A stretch of 64,000 bases of DNA, from assembly GCF_023159225.1 (NCBI RefSeq), contig NC_063167.1, positions 19,161,360-19,225,359 on the forward strand, read 5' to 3'. The notes under the pieces were generated by a model. It was not told where the DNA came from. It searched no databases and saw only the letters and a list, made by a program, of their open reading frames with translations. The position numbers and the translations under genes are program-made. This DNA is from Perognathus longimembris pacificus. Taxonomy: Eukaryota > Chordata > Mammalia > Rodentia > Heteromyidae. Below are positions 55,974 to 64,000 of this stretch, in pieces. Within the stretch, counting starts at the first letter, position 1; every line of letters begins with the position of its first letter.

Positions 55974-56077
55974 CAAAGCTGGGCATTGGTGACTCATGTC
56001 CAAAATCCTAGATACTCAGGTGGCTGAGATCTGAGGATTGTGGTTCAAAGCCAGCCCAGAAACTTATCTCTAATTAA

Positions 56078-56121
<44 letters not shown>

Positions 56122-56240
56122 GCAAAGCTAGAAGTGGACTATGACTCAAGTGGTAGAGTGCTAGCCTTGAGTCAAAGAATCTCAGGGACAGTGCTTAAGG
56201 CCTGAGTTCAAGCCCCAGGACCAGCACAAAAATAAACTAA
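55974..56240 (+). mobile_element. B1-Geo type SINE with internal (AC)n
   Basis: agctgggcattggtgactca to gccccaggaccagcac. An (AC)n of about 20 units has grown at 56081-56120, between the two halves. Confidence 0.9.
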
Positions 56241-56249
56241 AAAGGTACT

Positions 56250-56340
56250 AGTAGAGTGGCAGACTGGCTGTAGTGGTAGAATGCTCATTTAGCAAGTGGG
56301 AATCCCTGAGTTCATATGCCAGAACTACCTAAAAAGAAAA
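56250..56340 (+). mobile_element. Old ID-like monomer
   Basis: ctggctgtagtggtagaatg and catttagcaagtgggaatcc. Confidence 0.6.
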
Positions 56341-56401
56341 GTGAATTAAGTAACAGTGTTTTCAGATTTGGCTCATTACTTTGTTGATGTAACAGAACAC
56401 T

Positions 56402-56760
56402 AGAACTGGGCCTGATGGCACATACCTATAATCCCAGGAGGTAAGGGCAGGGAGATCAAGAATTTAAAACCAAACTGGGCTACAGAGACCCTGCTTGAAA
56501 CAACAAAACAACTGGGCATGCTAGTGTATATCCACAATCCCAGCTGCAAGGGAGACATGGGTAGAAGTATCATCCTAGCTACATGGAGAGGGTAAATAGG
56601 ACTGCAGCCCAAAGCCAGCCCCAGGCAAAACTCAAGACTCTGACTGACAAGTATTCGATGAAAAATCAAGCAAAAAGGACTAGAGGCATAGCTCAAGTGG
56701 TACAGAGCTGGTTAGCCAATGTGAGGCTCTGTGTTTAAACCACAATAATCACAAAATAAA
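56402..56760 (+). mobile_element. Two old B1-like copies with a Geo-like end
   Basis: actgggcctgatggcacata (56404-56505) and actgggcatgctagtgtata to gtttaaaccacaataatcac. Confidence 0.7.
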
Positions 56761-56899
56761 CAACAAAGAAACAAACCCACCAGAGCTTCGGCAAACCTCT
56801 CCAGTAACCCCAGACAAGTCTCTCCTTTGGACCTGTCGGTCTGTCTATCTGTCTCTCTCCTTCCTTCCTTCCTTTCTTTTTTTTTGTTTTTTTTTTTCT

Positions 56900-57265
56900 T
56901 TTTTTGCTTTTTTGCTAGAGCTCCAACTCTGAGCCTCGGTGCTGTCCCTGAGTTCCTTTTTTGCTCAAGGCTAGCACTCTGTCACTTGAGCCACAGCTCC
57001 ACTTCTGGCCGTTTTCTGTATATGTGGTGCTGGGGAATCGAACCCAGGGCTTCATGTATACGAGGCAAGCACTCTTGCCAGTAGGCTATATCCCCAGCCC
57101 AGCACTCTACCTCTTAAGCCACAACTCCACTTGCAGCTCTTTCTGTGATTAACTGGAGACAAGAGTCTCACAGACTTTCTTGCCTGGGCAGGTTTTAAAC
57201 TGTGGTCCTTAGGTCTCAGCCTCTTGAATAGCTGAAATTATAGGCGTGAGCCACTGATGCCTGGC
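56900..57265 (-). mobile_element. IDL-Geo and B1-Geo SINEs, fused or nested
   Basis: A Geo start (56912) leads into an IDL monomer ending at ccccagccc (57100). Then a second Geo/B1 sequence runs from agcactctacctcttaagcc to gtgagccactgatgcctggc. Confidence 0.85.
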
Positions 57266-58374
57266 TGGACCGGTTTTCGTCTGCACCATGGGGACCTCTT
57301 AGCTCCACTTTCACTTCTCTGCAGGGCGCAGTGTTGCTGAGGCCTTCTTAAGTGGGAGTGGGGCTGGGAGTGGGGGGGGGGGCTAGTCTTAGGGCCCTAG
57401 GAGCTCTGCTGAGGGTTCAATGATCCTGCTTCCCCAGGGAGCTAATCCTGTCTGTTTCCCAGGTTCCATCTGCCCCTCACAGCCATGCCTCCTTCTGGGG
57501 CTGCGGGCCAGGGGCATCCTCTCCCCACAGCATGGTGGCTCTGATCCACAGCAGTCACCAAGTCTCCCAAGTGGCTTGGTCAGGAGGTCGCAGAGCTGGG
57601 ATGGGGGACCTGGTTTCTTTACCCACTGCGTGTCCCCCCTAGAGTGAGGGAAGTAGAAGGGACAGCGCAGGGGCAGAGCCTGCTCTGGACTGCCCCAGCC
57701 TCCCAGAGGACAGCCATGCCGAGACTAACATTCATTTATTCCTCTATCCCAACCAGACGCAGTGCTAAGCACTTAGCATCTAGTCACGCGTCCACTCTCC
57801 AGATGTTTCTAAGAGCCCTTTGTGATTTAGGTCTGGGGAACTCCCTTTGAGAACCACGGACCCAGCCCTGCCCTTTCCCTTCTGGGCTCACCCTTGGAAC
57901 GTGGGTCCCAGCCCAGACAGCAGGCAGGAGGAAGAGGCATTCTTCCCATGGGAAATGACACAAACCCAACACTCCCAAGGCTCACGACGCTGTCCTTATT
58001 GAGAACCTGTGGCATCTATTTCCACACTCCCACCACATCTCATAATCATACTTCTACGTCTATGTATGGAAATGGAGGCCCAGAGCAGCAAGGGAACAGA
58101 GAAGAGCTAAGACTCCAATGACACTGTCCAGGCCAAGCCCCAGACTTCTCTACCCTACCTCTCTCTGGGTTTCAGTTTGGGGATCTCACACTCTGCAGGC
58201 CTCCTGAGGCAGGGCGTGTGGGGTGGTATCTCCTACCCCAGCCAAGCAACCTCCCTCTTCTTCAGAACAAATCCTTGAGCCCTCAAGCCCCAAACCACCA
58301 TCTGTCTGTCCTCACGCCCTCCTGCTGTGGCCCAGCCCTCTACTTTGGTGAGCATGGGAGCAGCTGGTCACCAC

Positions 58375-58690
58375 CTTCCGCATAATTAGCCCTCAGAGAC
58401 CAGCTTGGGGCTGCAAGGAGGCACAAGAGTGTCTCAGCAGGCTGATCTGGCCAGCGCCAGGAGGCAGGGGCCTGGCCTCCATCTCCATGGCAACCCCATC
58501 CCTTCATCTCAGTGACCACTGACCCGTCCACACCCCTTCCCCAGCGGGGGAGGGGGCTCCACAGACCCTTTCAGGGCAGAACTGTCTCACTACACCTCTG
58601 TGCTGGCAGCTCTATTAGAACACGGGTGCCTGGGAGTGATCCAATTAACATATATCTACATTAATTTGCATAAAGCCTGGGCCCAGCAGC
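58375..58690. promoter_or_regulatory. Candidate enhancer with homeodomain and octamer motifs
   Basis: The block holds taatta (within gcataattagccc, about 58379-58392), an X-box half (ctccatggcaacc, about 58484-58496), ccaattaacat (about 58640-58650) and attaatttgcataaa (about 58660-58674) with the octamer core atttgcat. Repeats are absent. Conservation could not be tested. Confidence 0.4.
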
Positions 58691-59589
58691 CCAGGGTGGG
58701 GCCAACCAGGGGGAAGTCTAACAAAAATCAAAAGTTCTTTCATTACCCCCTCCCTCCCACCCCCGACCTGTTTCCTCATTAGCCATCTGGACCAAGTTCA
58801 CAATGGTCACCACAGGAGGCAGGGGGAAAGGGGCTTGGGGCCAGTGACTGATGCAGCTTCCTCCTCTGGAAATGGGGACAGGACTACTGAGCGCAGGCCT
58901 CACCACTGTCTCCCCTCCTACCTCTCTCCCACCTTTTTAGCTTCTTGCTTTCTGCCCAGGAGCAGGCCCCTTTCTCTGGCCTAGGAAGACCCTTGAAGTC
59001 AGAGCACTGGCCTTTCTCCCTTCTCTATTTTTGGGCTCCTCCTATGGGCTTTGTCCCTGAGCTGGTGTGTCCCTAGACAAGCAGACATGTGACTGGACTC
59101 TGGTCCTGGCATCGCCCCCTGTGGATGGCCCAGGAGGTGGGGGAAGCTCTGGAGTTACAATGTTCTGGTGGAGGTTTGGGCTCTACCACTTACCAGCTGT
59201 GTGAGCTTGGATTCATTTTCCATATAGGCCCCCAGTCTTCCTATCTGTAAAATGGGGGTGGGGATAAGGCTGCGTCCCCTGCCCCACTTCTAGGAGTGGC
59301 AAGATTTAAAGGGGATAAGTGCCTGCTGTCATTGATGATGTCAATGAGGAAAACCCTAGAACCACCTGGAAGGCTGAGATTGGAAGAGATGTTTTAGATT
59401 GGCTTTAAACTGAATACAATAATAACTAGAAGGACCTGGATATCCTTCAGAAGGGGACACAGCAAACTATGGTGAGTGCACATGAAGGCACACATGCAGA
59501 CATCCAGGGAGTCGTGAAAAGAAGGCAGAGCTACAAGGTCTGAAAAGGTAGGCTGCACATTGAGGAGTGCGATACTATTTTTGTACAGC

Positions 59590-59702
59590 AAGAGGTGGGA
59601 AGAGAAAGAGAGAGAGAAAGGAAGAAGAAAAAGAAGAGGAGGAGGAGGAAGAGAAAGACAGTGAGGGAGGGAGGGTAGAAAGAAAAGAAGAAGAAAAAGA
59701 GT
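59590..59702 (+). repeat. Purine-rich simple repeat
   Basis: gagaaagagagagagaaagg and aagaagaggaggaggaggaa units. Confidence 0.93.
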
Positions 59703-59719
59703 CATCAAACTGTCAAGTT

Positions 59720-59962
59720 GCTGGGCCCAGTGGCTCCTGCCTGTAATTCTAGCAGCTCAGGAGGTTTAGATTTGAGGACTGCAGTTTGAAGCCAGCCGGG
59801 GCAGGAAAGTCCATGAGACTCTTATTGCCAATTAACCACCAGAAAACCAAAAGTGGCACCATGGCTCTAAGTGGTAGAGTGCTAACTTTGAGCAAAAGAA
59901 CTCAGGGACAGCACACAGTCCCTGAGTTCAAACCCCATGGCTGACCACAAACAAACAAACAG
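59720..59962 (+). mobile_element. B1-Geo type SINE
   Basis: ctgggcccagtggctcctgc to aaaccccatggctgac. Confidence 0.9.
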
Positions 59963-60066
59963 AAAACCTATCAAGTCATTAACTCTGGGGAGAAGGATTT
60001 TAGAAGTCTTTGGAAGTTTGACCAGCTATTTTTCTGTCAGGTGTTTACCTCAAGGAGAAATACTTT

Positions 60067-60270
60067 ATTTTTTATTTATTTTTTGCCAGTCCTGGGGCTT
60101 GGATTCAGAGCCTGAGCACTGTCCCTGGCTTCTTTTTGCTGAAGGCTAGCACTCTACCACTTGAGCCACAGCACTACTTCCGGCTTTTTCTGCTTATGTG
60201 GTGCTGAGGAATTGAACCCAGGGCTTCATGCATGCTGAGCAAGCCCTCTAACGCTAAGCCATATTCCAGC
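60067..60270 (-). mobile_element. IDL-Geo SINE
   Basis: ttgccagtcctggggcttgg to aagccatattccagc. The flanks aaggagaaatactttat / aaggagcaatactttat are the target duplication. Confidence 0.94.
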
Positions 60271-61211
60271 AAGGAGCAATACTTTATAAGACAGCAAAAT
60301 TAAAAAAAAAAAAAAGCTGCTAAAGGGATCAATGAGCTGTTCCTGTCTGCCTGGGTCTACTGGGTTTCTTGGGGTATACTACCTTTAGGGACACACCCCA
60401 AAAGTTCTGGGCAAGTCGGGAATAGTTCACTGGATAATTTGAGATGGTCCTGAATGGATGTAGTGAGAAAAGGAAGCAAGGAAGGGAGGAAGGGAGGGAG
60501 GAAAGGCGGGATAAATGTAGCTAGACCTCAGGCCCTGGGCTATATCTGTTGGCCCCTAGAAGGAAGGAAGGTCAGAGCAGACAGCCATGAGAGCCAGTGC
60601 TTGCATGGAGGCTGAGCTGGAGGTGGAGGCTGTGTGGAAACAGAGGCCTTTCTTGGCAGGCGGAGGTGAGGGCAGGCCCCGGAATCCTTCTCCAGGCTTG
60701 GGTCCTGCTCTCCCAGGGTGCTCTGAGTGATGTCCACTGCCCTTTGCACTGAAGATAGCTGCCAGAGAACATGGTCCAGGCAGGGAAAACAGCACAAACA
60801 AGGACCTCCCGGGAGATGCGGCTGCAGACAAATGAATGTTTGGATACGTAAAATGATGATTAATCAGACTCTCCAACTAAATATAGGAAGCACCAGTATA
60901 TAATTAAGCCAAAAGAACTTGTGGCAGAAAGCACCTGAACAGAGCAGGCACTTAGGCAGAGAATTAATTACAGCTGAGTTCAGAATTTCAGGAGAAGGAA
61001 TAAAGTGGGGTGGGAAAGACCAGACTGAGAACATCAGGTTTTGTTCCTTTCCTTTCCATAGGCAGGGAAATTGAGACTTAAGTAACCGAGGGAAGCAAAA
61101 CCCACCTGCACCATGATGGGTGACACAAACAGATCCATTCATATTGCTATGACCCCAATATTTTCAAACTGATCGACAGATTCAATGCAATCTCTATCAA
61201 ACTTCCAAGCA
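60271..61211. other. Repeat-poor intronic block
   Basis: No exon recognised. It includes a GGGA/AGGA run at about 60472-60505 and the motif cluster at 60857-60976. Confidence 0.55.
60857..60976. promoter_or_regulatory. Candidate enhancer: palindromic TGATTAATCA, MEF2 and TAATTA sites
   Basis: Within 120 bases there are tgattaatca (60857-60866, a perfect palindrome), ctaaatatag (60877-60886, MEF2 consensus), taatta (60901-60906) and aattaattacagctg (60962-60976, homeodomain core beside an E-box). Function is inferred from motifs only. Confidence 0.4.
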
Positions 61212-61444
61212 TCTGAGCCAGATCCTGGCGGCTCATGTCTATAACCCCTAGCTATTCAGGAGACTGAGATCTGAGGATTGCAGTTTGAAGCCAGCTTGGG
61301 CAGGGAAAGTCCCTAAGGCTCTAACCTCCAAATAAAGTGGAAGTGGAACTGGAAGTAGAATCCTAGCCTAGAGTGAAAAAGCTAAGGGACAGCGCCCATG
61401 CCCTTGAGTCAAGCCCCAAGACTGCCAAACACACACATATACAC

Positions 61445-61448
<4 letters not shown>
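61212..61448 (+). mobile_element. B1-Geo type SINE
   Basis: tcctggcggctcatgtctat to agccccaagactgcc. Confidence 0.88.

Positions 61449-61513
<65 letters not shown>
61449..61513 (+). repeat. (AG)n microsatellite, about 32 units
   Basis: A pure AG run at the SINE tail. Confidence 0.98.
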
Positions 61514-61516
<3 letters not shown>

Positions 61517-61689
61517 TGCAAATTGCGACCACCTCTTTTTTGGAATTCAGGCACTCTACCACTTGAAACACACCCTAGCAACCTCTTTTTCTTTTTACAA
61601 AAATGGATATGTTTGTCTTAAATTCATATGGAAGAAAATTCAAAGAAGGAGCCCATGTAGTAAATAACTCTGGAAAAGAAGAAAGTTGT

Positions 61690-61922
61690 TCCAGGCACTG
61701 TTGGGCTCATGCCTATAATCTTAGCTACTCAGGAGGCTGAGGTCTGAGGATCGTAGTTTGAAGCCAGCCCAGGAAGGTAAGTCTGTGAGATTCTTATCTC
61801 CAATTAGCCACTGGAAAACCAGAAGTGGCACTGTGGCTCAGTGGTAGAATGCTCAAGTGAAAGAGTGCAGGGACAGCATGCAGGCCCTGAGTTCCAATCC
61901 CACAACTGACAAAAATAAAGAA
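61690..61922 (+). mobile_element. B1-Geo type SINE
   Basis: ccaggcactgttgggctcat to atcccacaactgac. Confidence 0.9.
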
Positions 61923-62199
61923 ACAAAGAAAGAAAGTTGGAGGAGATGCTTCCTGACTTCGAGACAACAAGAAAGATAGCACAGTATGGGTATAATGTTA
62001 CACAGATAAACAAAAGAGAACCAAAAAATAAACCCATATGTTTATGGTCAACTGGTTTCCAAGAAGGATGTCATGCAGTCTTAACCAGTGGTATCAGTCA
62101 AGACAACTGGTATCCACATGGAAAAGAATGAAGCTAGGCCCTCCTTGTCATCTACAAAAAGTTTCTCAAAATAGATCAAAAACCTAAGTCTAAAGAGCA

Positions 62200-62350
62200 A
62201 AAACAGACATTCACACTTGTAATTCCAACACTGGGGAGTCAGCAGCAGGAAGATCATGAGCTCAAGGCTATCCAGGACACATAACAGAGACTTGGCCTCG
62301 GAAAACATCAAGAACAGACAAGAGAGGCAGGACCTGTAATCCCAACTACT
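62200..62350 (+). mobile_element. Old B1-like SINE
   Basis: cacacttgtaattccaacac and gagctcaaggctatccagga. Confidence 0.78.
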
Positions 62351-62355
62351 TAGGT

Positions 62356-62534
62356 AGGCTAGCACTCTACCACTCGAGCCACAGCTTCACTTGCAGCTTT
62401 TCAGTGGTTAACTGGAGGTCAGAGTCTCTCTGACTCTCCTGCCCTCTGACTCTCCTGGCTTTGAATGATGATCCTCAGATCTCAGCCTCCTAAGTTGCTA
62501 GGATTATAGGCCTGACCCATAGGCACCCAGCTAG
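62356..62534 (-). mobile_element. B1-Geo type SINE, Geo end truncated
   Basis: ggctagcactctaccactcg to gacccataggcacccagc. Confidence 0.87.
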
Positions 62535-63221
62535 AAATGTAAATGTTTAATAAATCCTCTTAATAACTCTGATGCAGGCTGACATTTGAGAACTCTGGCT
62601 TTAGAAATGTGTCAGGAATACAGTGAGGAGCCATAGCAGGTTTTGAGCAGAGGGAGGCAGAGTCAGTGCTGAATGTCATTAAAACCACAGACACCGAGGA
62701 TGGATCCAGGGCAGCCTGGTAAGGGAAGGTGGCAGGCTGCCTGCCACAGACCTTTACCTCCAGCTGGACCGCCTGCTTCAGGCTTCAGAACAACGTAGCT
62801 TTCCGTGTGAGGGAGGGGCTACGGCCATGAAGATGTCAGAGGTCATGATGGGCACAGTGCCTGTTGTCTGAGTAACCACCTGTCACTTGGAGAAAGGGGG
62901 TAGTGTCCCACAGGGAGGACAATGATGGGGAGCTGGTCATCATGGCAACCTCCAGTCAGCAGGGGCAGGGAAAGAGAAGGCTGGTTGTCCACAGATATCC
63001 CACCCCTATACCTGAGGGGAACCCACTCACCCTAAAGCCCTCAGTGTCTCCTCTGACTGCACCAAATCTATTCCCTCACCTCTTCATGGGGGCCCCAGGT
63101 GGCATGTTGCTCTCTTCCGTAGCCAGGAAGCCATACCTTCCCGGTTCTGCAGAGACCTGGCAGGCTGTCTTTACAGTCACAGTCCCAGGAACCACAGTGA
63201 CTCCCCTCAAGAGGCCAGGGC
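62535..63221. other. Unique intronic DNA
   Basis: No exon recognised. A catcatggcaacc X-box half lies at about 62939-62951. Confidence 0.5.
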
Positions 63222-63432
63222 CTTGGGCTGGGGATATGGCCTAGTGGCAAGAGTGCCTGCCTCATATACATGAGGCCCTGGGTTCGATTCCCCAGCACCA
63301 CATATACAGAAAATGGCCAGAAGTGGCGCTGTGTGGCTCAAGAGGTAGAGTGCTAGCCTCGAGCAAAAAAAAAGCCAGGGACAGTGCTCAGGCCCTGAGT
63401 CCAAGCCCCAGGACTGGCCAAAAAAAAAAAGA
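63222..63432 (+). mobile_element. IDL-Geo SINE
   Basis: tgggctggggatatggcctag to ccccaggactggcc plus A tail. The flanks repeat aagaggccagg. Confidence 0.96.
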
Positions 63433-63613
63433 GGCCAGGACCTCCCATCGGCTGGGCCCTCTCCTCTCTTTTGCCAAGGCTGCTTGGGAACAGCAAACTG
63501 TCTGAGTCTGGTAACCCAGATAAGTGGCAGGGCTTCTCACTGTGCCCTCAGCAGGCACAGGGTTAAGAGAGGAAGAGGAGGTGGGTGGGTGGGGAACAGG
63601 GAGAATGATGAAA

Positions 63614-63716
63614 GGGGTGACATTGGTCAGGATGCATTACATTCATAAACTGGTTTGTTGAATGGTAATTGCACTGAACAACTATTTAATGATAATAAAA
63701 ATATAATTGAAAAAAA
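63614..63716 (+). mobile_element. Possible retrotransposon 3' end
   Basis: The stretch ending gataataaaaatataattg plus poly-A resembles a polyadenylated element tail. A similar tail (aacaataaaaatattt) ends the 45300-45390 sequence. The family was not identified. Confidence 0.35.
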
Positions 63717-63824
63717 AAAGATGGGGAACTGGTGGCTCACACCTATAATCCTAGCTACTCAGGAGGCTGAGATGTGAGGACTGTAGTTCACAACCAGCCT
63801 GAGCAGGGAATTTATGTCCAAATT

Positions 63825-63874
<50 letters not shown>

Positions 63875-63990
63875 TCCAGAAGTGAAGATGTGGCTCAAGT
63901 GGTAGAGGGCTAGCTAGCTTGGGGCAGAAAAGCTCAAGAACAGCAACTAGACCCTAAGTTCAAGCCCCATGACTGGCACAAAACCAAAAG
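63717..63990 (+). mobile_element. B1-Geo type SINE with internal (AC)n
   Basis: actggtggctcacacctata to ccccatgactggcac. An (AC)n of about 24 units lies at 63825-63872, at the same inter-half position as in the copy at 55974. Confidence 0.9.
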
Positions 63991-64000
63991 GAAAAAACAA

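Larger units (their letters stand above)
57266..59719. other. Repeat-poor intronic block
   Basis: 2.4 kb with almost no SINE sequence. No exon recognised. It contains the homeodomain/octamer cluster at 58375-58690 and a purine-rich tract at about 59590-59702. Confidence 0.6.

Overview
This is a mammalian nuclear genome window. The repeats point to a geomyoid rodent (kangaroo rat, pocket mouse or pocket gopher group). About a hundred short interspersed elements are visible. They fall into two shapes that share one right half. IDL-Geo has an ID-like, tRNA-derived left monomer (ggctggggatatggcctagt...) followed by a Geo monomer (agaagtggcgctgtggctca...). The other shape has a B1-like left half (gtggctcacacctgtaatcc...) followed by Geo-related sequence. 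IDL-Geo is known only from Geomyoidea; the species cannot be told from this window.

There is one recognisable protein-coding gene, NKAIN1 (Na+/K+-ATPase-interacting protein 1), on the minus strand. Exons 2 to 7 lie between 45714 and 40571 and are identified by protein similarity and splice sites. The 3' UTR probably runs to an ATTAAA signal at 38971-38976. The first coding exon (about 18 residues) is not seen and should lie beyond 64000, so 45715-64000 is read as intron 1. Exon 6 carries two extra bases next to its splice donor compared with the remembered human gene, which would change the C-terminus.

Region by region: 1-7130 holds two related, heavily deleted gammaretrovirus-like endogenous proviruses in the same orientation. 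The first is cut by the window edge. The second, 4823-7130, is complete from LTR to LTR, has an ATTC target duplication and sits inside a SINE. Its interior is a chimera with two primer binding sites and three Gag-start copies. Next, 7131-29050 is SINE-dense intergenic DNA with a solo LTR at 11330-11732 and older minus-strand LTR-like sequences near 14055-14960 and 21425-22131. Two CpG-rich, promoter-like patches with no recognised gene lie at 29340-29520 and 31860-32180. 32600-38780 is again SINE-rich. 38950-45714 is NKAIN1. 45715-64000 is intron 1, with repeat-poor blocks (51300-53000, 53700-55340, 57270-59720, 60270-61210) that carry candidate regulatory motifs.

No functional RNA gene, CRISPR array or bacterial-type operon was seen. 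Nearly all other open reading frames are translations of SINEs, simple repeats or GC-rich DNA. SINE boundaries are read by eye, to roughly 5-15 bases unless a target duplication is quoted.
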